In this document: piece by piece, positions 1 through 8,900 of the stretch | How the letters are laid out: each line of letters begins with the position of its first letter | Numbering within the stretch: position 1 is the stretch's first letter | NCBI GenBank assembly: GCA_944387015.1 | Contig: CALXDH010000010.1 | Location: 1 to 64,000 of the forward strand | From: an uncultured Oscillospiraceae bacterium | GTDB lineage: Bacteria > Bacillota > Clostridia > Oscillospirales > Oscillospiraceae | Reading direction: 5' to 3' | DNA length: 64,000 bases | Notes under the pieces: generated by a model | Databases searched by the model: none | Told to the model about the DNA's origin: nothing | The model's input: the letters and a program-made list of their open reading frames with translations, nothing else | Program-made: the position numbers and the translations under genes

Positions 1-41
1 ACACTTGATTCAAACGCAGAAGAATAACTTTGTTTCCCCAC

Positions 42-73
42 AAGGGCAGCCGAGAAAATCGACTGCCCTTTTT
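42..73 (+). terminator. Rho-independent terminator
   Basis: The arms AAGGGCAG (42-49) and CTGCCCTT (63-70) pair, with an inner CGA/TCG pairing, and are followed by a run of T on the + strand. It probably ends a transcript that enters from left of the window. Confidence 0.75.
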
Positions 74-104
74 CCATTCCTACAGGCAGAAAGGAGAGAC
101 AGCC

Positions 105-191
105 ATGGCGAAACTGAGGGAGAAAGAAACTGGCCTTCAAGGTTTAAGGTGGAGCCTCGTTATGTCCCCTAATGAATATTTCTACATCTAA
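105..191 (+). CDS. Possible 28-residue peptide ORF
   Basis: A short ORF starts with ATG seven bases after a strong AAAGGAGAG ribosome site, directly downstream of a terminator. The product begins MAKLREKETG and ends NEYFYI. I do not recognise it. The surrounding 1-230 is visibly lower in GC than the rest of the window and borders a truncated ABC transporter gene, so this may be the edge of an acquired or rearranged segment. A chance ORF cannot be excluded. Confidence 0.3.
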   Translation: MAKLREKETGLQGLRWSLVMSPNEYFYI

Positions 192-222
192 TTTCAATGG
201 CTAAGCAGTAGCAACACTTAAC

Positions 223-552
223 CTAAATGGGAGTATTGGAAAAGGAAAAGGTCTGGATGGTGTTATAGATCTCCTCCCGTAGATTGGCCGACAGGCCCGA
301 GGATGCACTGGCGGCAAATTTACCTGCCAACGCACCAAAAATGAGACTGAGAAACGCCATGACTACCAGGATCACTCCGTACCGGTACACCACAGGCAGA
401 CTCCCCGTCTCCAATCCCTCGTCAATGATCCGTGCTGTCACAAAGGGCAGCAGGATCTCCATGACCACCTCCAGGGCGGTCAGACCCACGCAGGAAAGGG
501 CATCCCGCTTATACTGTTTCAACTGCTGCAGAACTTTTTTCACAATGTTCAC
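223..552 (-). pseudogene. ABC exporter, N-terminal membrane-domain fragment
   Basis: This encodes only 109 residues. They match the start of an ABC exporter of the fused membrane-ATPase type (normally about 570-600 residues): a cytosolic lead-in, two hydrophobic segments at about 17-37 and 58-76, and the usual motif LREEIYNTIQTFSFSN. Similarity stops right after this motif, followed by three residues and a stop. The rest of the membrane domain and the whole nucleotide-binding domain are missing. The start overlaps the 3' end of the MarR gene by 44 bp, the usual MarR/exporter operon arrangement. The break at about 230-240 coincides with a drop in GC content. A non-functional remnant is the simplest reading. 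Confidence 0.7.
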
Positions 553-1009
553 TCCTCTTGGCTCTTGGTTTTCCGTGATGCTCTGTCAAGTTCCGTATGA
601 TCTTTTTTTGCAACCGATCCAGTTCCCGCAGTTCCTCGTCTGAAAATCCCTGATAAGCCTGGTCACAGGCTTCACAGACGGCACCTTTCAGAAAACTCTG
701 AACCTGCGCGCCCTTCTCGGTCCCAAACAGAATCTTGCGCCGTTCATCTCCCAGGCAGGCCTCCGCCCGGACATATCCGTTTTGCCTCAGGTACTTGAGG
801 ATCCGGCACAGCGCTGCCTTGGAAAATCCAAATTCACGATGAATATCCGTCAGTGAGGTTCCCTCGTCAGAATGGCTCAGGATGAAAAAGAGCATGTTGG
901 CCTGGGCGGCTGTCAGCTCCTTCCTGGCCATCAGCTGATCAGTCAGCTGCTCTATCCCGATGCTGATCCTTCGATTTTCCAAAACCAACGTTCTTCGGTC
1001 AGTCCTCAC
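509..1009 (-). CDS. MarR family transcriptional regulator
   Basis: This 166-residue winged-helix regulator has a HTH region at about 57-85 (the stretch around TDIHREFGFSKAALCRILKYLR) and a wing at about 88-100. It starts at GTG, preceded by GAGGTGA. Regulators of this type usually control an adjacent exporter, and an exporter gene begins inside its 3' end, although that gene is truncated. An inverted repeat at 1078-1092, upstream of the start, is a good candidate for its own operator. With its target broken, it may now act elsewhere or only on itself. Confidence 0.85.
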   Translation of the reverse strand: MRTDRRTLVLENRRISIGIEQLTDQLMARKELTAAQANMLFFILSHSDEGTSLTDIHREFGFSKAALCRILKYLRQNGYVRAEACLGDERRKILFGTEKGAQVQSFLKGAVCEACDQAYQGFSDEELRELDRLQKKIIRNLTEHHGKPRAKRSEHCEKSSAAVETV

Positions 1010-1077
1010 GTCCCGATCACCTCTTTCCCATAATTGTTCGGATGAGAACTGTTTTGCACTTTACCGTTTATAGCACA

Positions 1078-1092
1078 ACAAACCTTGTTTGT
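1078..1092. promoter_or_regulatory. Inverted repeat, candidate MarR operator
   Basis: ACAAAC and GTTTGT form perfect arms around the 3-nt centre CTT. The site lies 69 bp upstream of the MarR start and about 85 bp before the LysR start, in the divergent intergenic region. Its size and position fit a MarR dimer site; the assignment is inferred. Confidence 0.5.
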
Positions 1093-1175
1093 GAAATTCA
1101 AATATGTTATCATTTATAAAAAACATTTATTGATCTTTTTTATTTTACTTGTCTGCATCCGTGGGAGGGATCGCT

Positions 1176-2078
1176 ATGAACACCACACAGCTGGAGTGCT
1201 TTCTGGCAGTTGCGAACTTTCTGAATTTTTCCCGCGCCGCCGAACAGCTGCGCATCACGCAGCCTGCCGTCAGCCACCAGATCAGTTCCCTGGAGGACGA
1301 ATTGGGAACGAAGCTGTTTTTCCGGACCAGCAAGAGCGTCCGCCTGACCCAGGCAGGCCATCTGTTTACCCAGTACGCCAATGAGATCCTGAAGCTCTCC
1401 GGTCTCTCCAGAGCACGGCTGAAGGAATGTCAGGAAACCCTTCCGCAGCGTTTCGGCATCGGCTGCCGAAACTTCATAGAACTGCGGCTCCTGCGCCCAG
1501 TACTGGCGCAGCTGGGACAGCAACAGCCCCGGCTGCTGCCGGTTTTGCGGCTGCTGCCGTACGCCTCCCTGGAAAACCTGCTGGCAGAGGATGACGTACA
1601 GGTCCTGCTCTCCCTGCAGGAATCCGCTCCTTCAAAGGCGGTCTACCGGGAGCTTGCCCGCTGTCCTCTGGTCTGCATCTGTACCCCTGACCATCCTTTG
1701 GCTGCCTACGATCAGCTGACCATCGAACAGGTGAAAAACGGCGGGCGAATCGCCACCTGTCCGCCGCCCATCTATCCGCCGGCACTGTTTTCCGTGCAAA
1801 ACCAGGTGGTGGCCGAACGGGACCCGGATCAGATGCTTTTCTGCGACAATCTGGAAATCGTCCACACTCTGGTGGAGGCCGGCTATGCCTTTGCCATTAT
1901 GCCGGACCTGCCGCCGGCCCGGATCCCCGGGCTTCGTTACATTCCGATCCCTGCATTTTCCACCATCTCCTTTGGCGCTGTCTACCGCAAAGACAGCCGC
2001 AATGCCACACTGCGTCTGTTTCTGTCCTCTTTGGAATCTCTGATGCAAAGCGCCTTTTCTCAGGCTCCGCAGGTCTGA
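1176..2078 (+). CDS. LysR family transcriptional regulator
   Basis: This 300-residue protein has a typical LysR N-terminal HTH (about residues 5-62, including AVSHQISSLEDELGTKLF) and a substrate-binding-like effector domain from about 90. I chose the ATG at 1176, preceded by GGGAGGG, because it gives the standard LysR start (MNTTQLECFLAV); an in-frame TTG lies upstream. It is co-directional with hcp, which starts 237 bp downstream after a strong terminator, so the two are separate transcripts. Control of hcp is possible from position only. The effector is unknown. Confidence 0.9.
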   Translation: MNTTQLECFLAVANFLNFSRAAEQLRITQPAVSHQISSLEDELGTKLFFRTSKSVRLTQAGHLFTQYANEILKLSGLSRARLKECQETLPQRFGIGCRNFIELRLLRPVLAQLGQQQPRLLPVLRLLPYASLENLLAEDDVQVLLSLQESAPSKAVYRELARCPLVCICTPDHPLAAYDQLTIEQVKNGGRIATCPPPIYPPALFSVQNQVVAERDPDQMLFCDNLEIVHTLVEAGYAFAIMPDLPPARIPGLRYIPIPAFSTISFGAVYRKDSRNATLRLFLSSLESLMQSAFSQAPQV

Positions 2079-2123
2079 GTACCGCTGGAAATGCACATTG
2101 GTCCCACGCCTGCTGTCTCCATA

Positions 2124-2161
2124 AAAACAAAAACCGGCCCTGTGGGGTCGGTTTTTGTTTT
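2124..2161 (+). terminator. Rho-independent terminator after LysR gene
   Basis: Arms of about 16 bp (AAACAAAAACCGGCCC and its near complement) surround a TGT loop, followed by GTTTTG. It separates the LysR transcript from hcp. Confidence 0.85.
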
Positions 2162-2194
2162 GCCTCCATGCAGAAATTTGTGCCAGTTTTATAT

Positions 2195-2215
2195 TTCGTT
2201 GTGATAACAACGGAA
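2195..2215. promoter_or_regulatory. Imperfect palindrome upstream of hcp
   Basis: The arms TTCGTTGT and ACAACGGAA flank GATA, and are complementary apart from one extra base. The site is about 100 bp before the hcp start. TATAGT around 2234-2239 could be the -10 box of the hcp promoter, so the palindrome sits where an activator or repressor would bind. It does not clearly match an HcpR (TTGTGA-N6-TCACAA) site. The neighbouring LysR protein is one candidate ligand. Confidence 0.4.
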
Positions 2216-2315
2216 TTCAATGTACAGACTCTGTATAGTAAGCACATCAAGCGCAAGCCATCCGGGCGGTCTTTGAAGCCTCACCGCCCGCAGCCAACAC
2301 AGGAGGAATCAAACT

Positions 2316-3965
2316 ATGGAGCGTAAAATGTTTTGCTATCAGTGCCAGGAGACTGCCGGCTGCACCGGCTGCACGCTTTCCGGCGTCTGCGGAAAGAAAC
2401 CGGATGTAGCGGCCATGCAGGACCTGCTGGTCTATGTGACAAAGGGCCTTTCCGCCGTGACCACTGCTCTGCGGGAACAGGGTGCAGAGATTCCCGCGGA
2501 CGTCAACCACCTCATCACGCTGAACCTGTTTACCACCATCACCAACGCCAACTTTGACAAGGAGGCCATTGAGTCCCGCATTCGTATGACTCTAAGCGAG
2601 ACGCAGCGCCTGCTGCCTCAGGTGGAGAACCAGGCCGCCCTGCCTGCCGCCGCCCTCTGGGACGGCAGTGAAAACTGGGAGGCCAAGGCTGCTCAGGTGG
2701 GCGTCCTGGCCACGGAGAACGAGGACATCCGCTCCCTGCGGGAACTGATCACCTACGGTCTCAAGGGCCTTTCCGCCTACTCCAAGCACGCCAATGCCCT
2801 GCTTCAGGACAATGCTGCCGTGGACGCTTTCCTGCAGCGGGCCCTGGCCGCCACGCTGGACGATTCCCTCACTGCGGAGGATCTGATCGTCCTGACCATG
2901 GAGACCGGCAAATACGGCGTGGAGGGCATGGCGCTGCTGGACCAGGCCAACACCACCGCCTACGGCAACCCGGAGATCACCAAGGTCTCTATCGGTGTGG
3001 GTAAGAACCCCGGCATCCTGGTCTCCGGCCACGATCTGCGGGACCTGGAGATGCTGCTCCAGCAGACCCAGGGCACCGGCGTGGACGTCTACACCCACTC
3101 CGAGATGCTCCCGGCCCATTACTATCCCGCCTTCAAGAAGTACCCCAACTTCGTGGGCAACTACGGCAACGCCTGGTGGAAGCAGAAGGAGGAGTTCGAG
3201 TCCTTCAACGGTCCCATCCTGATGACCACCAACTGCATCGTCCCCCCCAAGGACAGCTACAAGGACCGCCTCTACACCACCGGCGCCGCCGGTTACCCGG
3301 GCTGCAAGCACATTCCCGGCGGCATTGGGGAGGAAAAGGATTTCTCCGCCCTCATTGCCCAGGCCAAGACCTGCCCCCCGCCTCAGGAGATCGAACAGGG
3401 TGAGATCACCGGCGGTTTCGCCCATGCCCAGGTGCTGGCGCTGGCGGACAAGATCGTGGACGCGGTCAAGTCCGGCGCTATCCGGAAATTCGTGGTAATG
3501 GCCGGCTGCGACGGCCGGGCCAAGAGCCGCGACTACTATACCGAGTTTGCCAAGGCTCTGCCCAAAGATGCGGTGATCCTTACCGCCGGCTGCGCCAAGT
3601 ATAAGTACAACAAGCTCCCCCTGGGCGACATCGGCGGCATCCCCCGAGTCCTGGATGCCGGACAGTGCAACGACTCCTATTCCCTGGCGGTCATTGCTCT
3701 CAAACTCAAAGAGGTCTTTGGCCTTGCGGACATCAACGACCTGCCCATTGTCTACAACATCGCCTGGTACGAGCAGAAAGCCGTCATCGTGCTGCTGGCT
3801 CTTCTGTATCTGGGCGTGAAGAACATTCACCTGGGCCCCACGCTGCCCGCCTTCCTCAGCCCCAACGTAGCCAAGGTGCTGGTGGATACCTTCGGTATCG
3901 CCGGAATCGGCACTGTGGAATCGGATCTTGCGCTGTTTTTCGGGGATTCCGAGGCCTCCCGCTGA
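2316..3965 (+). CDS. hcp: Hydroxylamine reductase (hybrid-cluster protein)
   Basis: Hcp reduces hydroxylamine to ammonia and has been linked to nitric oxide reduction and nitrosative stress defence in anaerobes. The 549-residue length fits the clostridial class. The N-terminal cysteines C7, C10, C19 and C25 (C-x2-C-x8-C-x5-C) bind the cubane cluster. The hybrid 4Fe-2O-2S cluster region is visible in the motifs around [25 protein letters not shown] and [10 protein letters not shown]. The start follows AGGAGGAAT. It is monocistronic: a LysR terminator lies upstream and a strong terminator at 3985-4021. No Hcr reductase partner is adjacent, so the electron donor is encoded elsewhere. Confidence 0.97.
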   Translation: MERKMFCYQCQETAGCTGCTLSGVCGKKPDVAAMQDLLVYVTKGLSAVTTALREQGAEIPADVNHLITLNLFTTITNANFDKEAIESRIRMTLSETQRLLPQVENQAALPAAALWDGSENWEAKAAQVGVLATENEDIRSLRELITYGLKGLSAYSKHANALLQDNAAVDAFLQRALAATLDDSLTAEDLIVLTMETGKYGVEGMALLDQANTTAYGNPEITKVSIGVGKNPGILVSGHDLRDLEMLLQQTQGTGVDVYTHSEMLPAHYYPAFKKYPNFVGNYGNAWWKQKEEFESFNGPILMTTNCIVPPKDSYKDRLYTTGAAGYPGCKHIPGGIGEEKDFSALIAQAKTCPPPQEIEQGEITGGFAHAQVLALADKIVDAVKSGAIRKFVVMAGCDGRAKSRDYYTEFAKALPKDAVILTAGCAKYKYNKLPLGDIGGIPRVLDAGQCNDSYSLAVIALKLKEVFGLADINDLPIVYNIAWYEQKAVIVLLALLYLGVKNIHLGPTLPAFLSPNVAKVLVDTFGIAGIGTVESDLALFFGDSEASR

Positions 3966-3984
3966 GTTTCTCTTCTCTCACTGC

Positions 3985-4021
3985 AAAAAAGGACAGGGCA
4001 CTTTGTGCCCTGTCCTTTTTT
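3985..4021. terminator. Bidirectional terminator between hcp and lipoprotein gene
   Basis: A 16-bp perfect stem (AAAAAAGGACAGGGCA and complement) with a CTTTG loop has A and T runs on both sides. It can serve hcp on the + strand and the lipoprotein gene on the - strand. Confidence 0.85.
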
Positions 4022-4037
4022 GTATGATTTTTGAATA

Positions 4038-4406
4038 TCAGCTGTCGATCTTTTCAATCGACACTGCCACCGGAGCAGGGTCTTCCCGGTCCAATTCACC
4101 AACATAGAACACCTTCACACTGTCCCCTTCCGCCAGGCTTTCCTTGTCCACGCCCTCACCGAGGTCAAAGATATGATAGTTTTCGTCGCTGCCCAGCAGC
4201 ACCAGATAGTCGCCCAGGCGGTTGATAACACCGTTGATGGTCTCCTCATCAACAGGCTCCTCCATGAACTGGGATTCCTCAGTGGACTGGGACTCTTCTG
4301 CGGTCATGGGCTCCTCCGTGTCCTTCTTGGTCTCCGTGTTCTTGCCGCAGGCGGCCAGAGACAGCAGCAGGCACGCAGCCAGCACGAGCATTCCGATCTT
4401 TTTCAT
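4038..4406 (-). CDS. Small secreted lipoprotein of unknown function
   Basis: The 122-residue product starts with a lipoprotein signal: KK, a hydrophobic core, then the lipobox LAAC at about 19-22. A Glu/Thr/Ser-rich linker follows (about 23-50), then a folded part of about 70 residues containing LGDYLVLLGSDENYHIFDLG. I know no function. The ATG at 4406 is about 10 bases from AAAGG; an ATG at 4415 is the alternative. Codons upstream overlap a possible leader ORF (4420-4509). It is transcribed convergently to hcp and shares a terminator with it. It is probably anchored on the outer face of the membrane. Confidence 0.8.
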   Translation of the reverse strand: MKKIGMLVLAACLLLSLAACGKNTETKKDTEEPMTAEESQSTEESQFMEEPVDEETINGVINRLGDYLVLLGSDENYHIFDLGEGVDKESLAEGDSVKVFYVGELDREDPAPVAVSIEKIDS

Positions 4407-4419
4407 ATCATTCATCCTT

Positions 4420-4509
4420 TCATGTTGTTGCAAACGGCTTTCCCAATAGCCTCTCACAGGTCGTTTTGCCGATGGTCTTCTCCTCTTCCCCTGCCGTAAT
4501 GGAACGCAT
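4420..4509 (-). CDS. Possible 29-residue leader peptide ORF
   Basis: This ATG is preceded by TAAGGAGGAA, one of the strongest ribosome sites in the region. The frame (begins MRSITAGEEEKTIGKTTC, ends KPFATT) stops five bases before the alternative ATG (4415) of the lipoprotein gene, an arrangement suited to translational coupling. I do not recognise the peptide. It could be a real micro-protein, a leader, or the remnant of a longer gene. Coding potential is too short to judge. Confidence 0.4.
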   Translation of the reverse strand: MRSITAGEEEKTIGKTTCERLLGKPFATT

Positions 4510-4899
4510 ATCATTTCCTCCTTACCCGGCAGTGGCCATGATTGTATCAGCATCCCAAGCCAGCAATAAACGTCAATTTGGAAACAAATATTTTCTGAAA
4601 ATGACAATTATGAAGAAATATATTTCTTCCCAAAGCAAGCCGCCGGTTCTCCTGTTGCCCTTTCTTGTTCCGTGGGATCCCTTGCAGGCCAAGCGGCTGC
4701 GGACATTGCTGCTGCGTTTTCCGCAAATCTGCGTGCGCTTTTTTCTCAGCCCAAGCAGCTTTCCCTTCGAGATAATTCAGAAAAAATTCACGGAAAGAGT
4801 CCCATGCCATGATATAATGCCGCCCATACCGCACACTGTACAGGCGGAGCGGAAGTATCCTGTCTCCCACTGGGAGCATATGAACCGGAGGCAGCACAC
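4510..4899. other. Intergenic region, no convincing gene
   Basis: The 390 bases between two divergent small genes hold no convincing gene. The part from about 4560 to 4640 is AT-rich. TATAAT at 4813-4818 with an upstream TG is a likely -10 box for the small gene at 4900; no clear -35 hexamer was seen. An open frame on the - strand across 4547-4897 has no ribosome site and reads as non-coding. Confidence 0.5.
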
Positions 4900-5106
4900 A
4901 TGGTCAAGGAAATCGAGATTCACGGTTGTGTACAGATCCAGCCCGACATGACAGTGGAAGATTTTTGGGATGCGTTCATCCCGTTTTTGGAAGAGCGAGG
5001 TTGGTATTTTGGAGGCGGGCTGTCCACCATTGTAGACGGATACTACCTCAACGAGGACGGTACCAGAGGCCCTCACGTGATGGACGGTCTGCCGCCCATC
5101 CAGTAA
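4900..5106 (+). CDS. Small hypothetical protein
   Basis: This 68-residue acidic protein has a good start: CCGGAGG nine bases before the ATG, and a -10 box at 4813-4818. The sequence MVKEIEIHGCVQIQPDM followed by FWDAFIPFLEERGWYFGGG looks like a compact alpha/beta fold, with a region rich in Gly and Tyr near the C-terminus. I do not recognise the family. It stands alone and is followed by a strong hairpin at 5190. Confidence 0.65.
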   Translation: MVKEIEIHGCVQIQPDMTVEDFWDAFIPFLEERGWYFGGGLSTIVDGYYLNEDGTRGPHVMDGLPPIQ

Positions 5107-5189
5107 GCTCCCCGTCTGCTGTTATTGCCGGGACGGTGCGGCCCCGGCACAGCTTTTTGGGAAAGAGTGCCTCCCTTATCTGCAGATAA

Positions 5190-5229
5190 CCGGAAGGCCT
5201 GCGGCTTTTGCCGCAGGCCTTCCGGTTTT
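5190..5229. terminator. Strong terminator hairpin
   Basis: A 16-bp perfect GC-rich stem with a TTTT loop ends in TTTTA on the + strand. It ends the 4900 transcript and probably also stops the convergent acetyltransferase transcript (stop at 5240). Confidence 0.85.
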
Positions 5230-5239
5230 ATAAAACAAT

Positions 5240-5833
5240 TTAAAATGCCATCTCTTCTGGGGGGATTTTGTCCTGCTCCGTAACCGGGCGAATGGGCCGG
5301 CAAGGCGTCCCCGCCGCCACCACACCGGCCGGAATATCCCGGGTCACCACACTGCCGGCTCCGATCATGGAACCTTTTCCAATGGTAACGCCTCCGCAGA
5401 TCACCGCGTTGGCACCGATCCACACGTCATCCTCCAGCGTGATGGGCGCGGAGGTACTGATCCCCTCCGACCGCTGGGCCGGATCCAGAGAATGGCCGGA
5501 ACAGGCCAGGCACACTCCCGGGGCAATGAAAGCACCGGCGCCGATATGGACCGGCGAGGTATCCAGAATCACACAGTTATAATTGATGACTGCAAGGCCG
5601 TGGGTATGGATATTGAATCCGTAGTCACAGTGAAAAGAGGGTTCAATAAAGGTCAGAGGGTGGCAGGTGCCCAGCAGTTGGCGCAAGATCTCCTGCCGCC
5701 GCCCGGTTTGATCGGGCGCAGATTGGTTGTACTCCCAGCACAGCCGCTGGGCCTTGGCCTTCCACTCCTGAGGGATATTCCGGTTTTGCCCCGCATACCT
5801 CTCAGAGCGCTTGAGAACTTCCAGTTGTTCCAT
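5240..5833 (-). CDS. Sugar O-acetyltransferase, maltose/galactoside acetyltransferase type
   Basis: This 197-residue left-handed beta-helix enzyme probably moves acetyl from acetyl-CoA to a sugar hydroxyl. The maltose-acetyltransferase N-terminal helical region (about 1-55) is followed by hexapeptide repeats, with the conserved NYNCVILD, IGAGAFIAPGV and SGHSLDP (catalytic His) stretches and WIGANAVICGGVTIGKGSMIGAGS. The C-terminal AAGTPCRPIRP is typical. I chose the ATG at 5833, preceded by AAAGGAATC. No neighbour suggests the physiological substrate; a housekeeping detoxification role is only a guess. Confidence 0.9.
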   Translation of the reverse strand: MEQLEVLKRSERYAGQNRNIPQEWKAKAQRLCWEYNQSAPDQTGRRQEILRQLLGTCHPLTFIEPSFHCDYGFNIHTHGLAVINYNCVILDTSPVHIGAGAFIAPGVCLACSGHSLDPAQRSEGISTSAPITLEDDVWIGANAVICGGVTIGKGSMIGAGSVVTRDIPAGVVAAGTPCRPIRPVTEQDKIPPEEMAF

Positions 5834-5959
5834 ATTGGAAGATTCCTTTTGTATTTCGCAGATTCTGCCGCTGTATCTCAATCCGATTCACCCGGGATCG
5901 CGGCTGTTCATGTATTTTATGCAAAACCGCCGCAGCGCAGGGATCAACACCGCTGGCTT

Positions 5960-8900
5960 TCAGGTCGAGGACAACGTGGGGCGCCGATAATTTCCCCGGT
6001 GGGTCCGGCGCTCCGGAGCCTCCGCAGGCTCCAGTGTTTCCTGCTCCGCGGTCTGGTTCATGATCAGCATCTGGAGCCGGTTTTCCACGTTGGCGTAACT
6101 GGTATCCGGGTCCAGGTCCAACGGCAGGATCTGCACGCCGGGATAGAGCTCCTTGAGCCGTTTGGTAACGCCCCGGCCGCATACGTGATTGGGCAGGCAT
6201 CCGAAGGGCTGCAGGATGATGAAGGACCGGGCGCCCTCGGCTGCGTAGTGGGCGATCTCCCCGGCCATGAGCCAGCCCTCGCCGCAGGTGAGGGTCTTGG
6301 GGATGATGCTGCTCACTCCTTCGTAGAGATCCTGGGGACGAGGCGCCTTATGGTACAGAGGATGGGCCGCGGCGATACGCTCCAGATAGCGCTGGATCCC
6401 CTCCACGGCGGCATCCAGCACAAAGGAGTAGGGCGCCAGATGGGCTCCGAAGTCCCGGATCTCGCTGTTGGCCGCCTGGAAATCCTTGCGGAACTGATAC
6501 GTGATACGGGGCAGGATGGTCTCCATGCCGTTTTTCTCCAGATACTCCACCACATGGAAGTTGGTGCCGGGATGGAAGTTCACCAGCAGCTCGCCGGTGA
6601 CCAGCACCCGGGGCTTACGGACAGAGCGGTCATAGTGGAGGCCGCAGAAGGCTTTGATAGACCGGCGGAACGCCTCGATCATCTGCCCCAGCCCCTTCTT
6701 GGAACCCTGGGCAATATCTTCCACACAGTCCCGGAACACCCGGTTGGTCTCACCGGCAATGGTCTCGTAGGGACGGATCTTCCGGCAAAGCTCTTCCAGA
6801 ATATCCAGCATGGAGAAGGCCCACGCCGCCAGCAGCACCGACCGGGCCCCCAGCATAGAGACGCCCGGGTGGATGCCCTTAGTGTCGCCGGGATCCGTGG
6901 TGAGGATGGGTACGGTCTCAAAGCCCGCGCTGTCCAGGGCCTTGCGGAGAATGGCCGTGTAATTGGCCATGCGGCAGTCGCAGCTGAGCTTGGCCATACC
7001 CACAGCCACGGTGCCCTCCGGGTAGTTGCCCTTCTGCAGGGCGTCGATGAGTTCGCCGATAACCATCTGGCAGGGGAAGCAGATGTCGTTGTGGGTGTAC
7101 TTCTTCCCCACCCGGATCTGCTCCGGACCGCCCACAGGCAGAGCCTGGGCCCGGATCCCCTCCCGGTCCAGCAGAGCTGTCAGGAGCGTGGACACCGGAG
7201 CGGAGATGTTGGGCACCAGAACCGTGCGCAGCTTCTTGTCCTCTTTCCGGTATTTGGCGGGATAGGGCTCCGGCAGATGGCCGGGCTGGGCCGTGTTCTC
7301 CGTCTCGGCGGCCCGGCGCAGTTCCACCGTTTCGATAAAGGACTGTACCCGGATCCCCAGCGACCCGGCAGCCTCGCTCTCGTCCATCTTCAGGATCAGC
7401 GGCGGCTTGCCGCTGCCCTCTCCCAGCAGGCGGATGATCTCGTCCGACAAAATGGCGTCGTGACCGCAGCCGAAGCTGACGATCTGCACGTATTCCAATG
7501 AGGGGTGTGCCGCCGTCACCATAGCGCCGGAGAGCATCCGGGCGTGGAAGTCGTTGGTGATCTCCACCCGGGACTGATGCAGGTCCGCCCGGTCCAGGCC
7601 CGGCAGGCTGTCCACCGTCAAAACCGGGATGCCCCGGCGGGTGAACATCCGGGCAAGATCGTGGTTGATGAGGGGATCCGTGTGATAGGGCCGTCCGGCC
7701 AGCACCACGGCAAAGGTACCCGCCTCTTCGGTCCGGGCAATGACCTTCTCCCCTTCTTCCACCAGCTGGCGGCGGAAGGTCTGGATGGCGGCCGCTCCCT
7801 GGCGGTAGGCCTGCCGGGCCTGTGCCTTGGTGGCACCGCAGTGTTCCACCGCGTACTGACAGATCTGCCGCTGCCGGTCCGCTTCCGTGAACCAGTGGAA
7901 CACCGGCGTCTCAAAGCGCACGGGGAAATGCTGCTCCGGCGACTGGAAGTTGCGCACCACCATGGAGTAGCCCATGATGACCGGACAGACATAGGGGCTC
8001 TTCTCCCTCTGGTTCTCCGTGGGCATGTGGAGGATGTAGGGCAGGAAGATCCGGTTCACTCCCTGTTGGGACAGGTCCAGCACATGGCCGTGGACCAGCT
8101 TGGCCGGGAAGCAGATGGTGTCCGACGCCACATACTGAAGGCCGCTCTCATACTGTTTGCGGCTGCTGGGGTGGGAATAGCGCACCTCATAACCCAGGGC
8201 CCGGAAGAACGTGCTCCAGAAAGGCATGCTGTCCCAGAACTCCAGCACTCTGGGCAATCCGATGACCTCGCCCTGGTCCTCCCGCACCGGAGAGACGGGA
8301 TAGGTCCGGAAGAGCATCTCCCGGCGCAGGCGCATCAGATCCGGTACTTCGGCGGTCGTTTCCGCCGCTGCGCTCCGGCCCTCCGTCACCACGGCACCCC
8401 GGTCACACCGGTTGCCGGTGACAAAGCATCCCCCATCCGGGAAGCGGAGGATGGTGCGGCTGCAGTGGTTGGCGCAGTGCGGGCAGACCACGCCGCTCTC
8501 CCGGGTGTAGGTAAACTGCTCCACCGCATCGAACCCGATGAAGGCGGAGCAGCGGCCGTTGGCGTAGCCGTGGGCCTCCACCTCCTGTTTGACGGCCAAC
8601 GCCGCGCCCAGAGCGCCCATCTCGCCGGGGTACGGGGCCAGGGTCACTTCCCGGCCCAGATATTCCTCCAAGGCCCGGAGAACAGCGAAGTTGCGGAAGG
8701 TGCCGCCCTGGACCACCACCTTGTCCCCCAGTTCGGAGACATTGGCGATCCGCACCACCTTGGTAAAGACGTTTTCAATGATGGACCGGCACAATCCTGC
8801 CATCAGGCCGTCCGGCTGCTTGCCGTTGCGTTGTTCGTTGATGATGGTGCTGTTCATGAACACCGTGCACCGGCTGCCCAACTCCGCAGGTGCCTGGGAA

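Noticed and set aside
4547..4897. - strand frame in the intergenic region before the 4900 gene
   Set aside because: No ribosome site, low-complexity start and no family resemblance.
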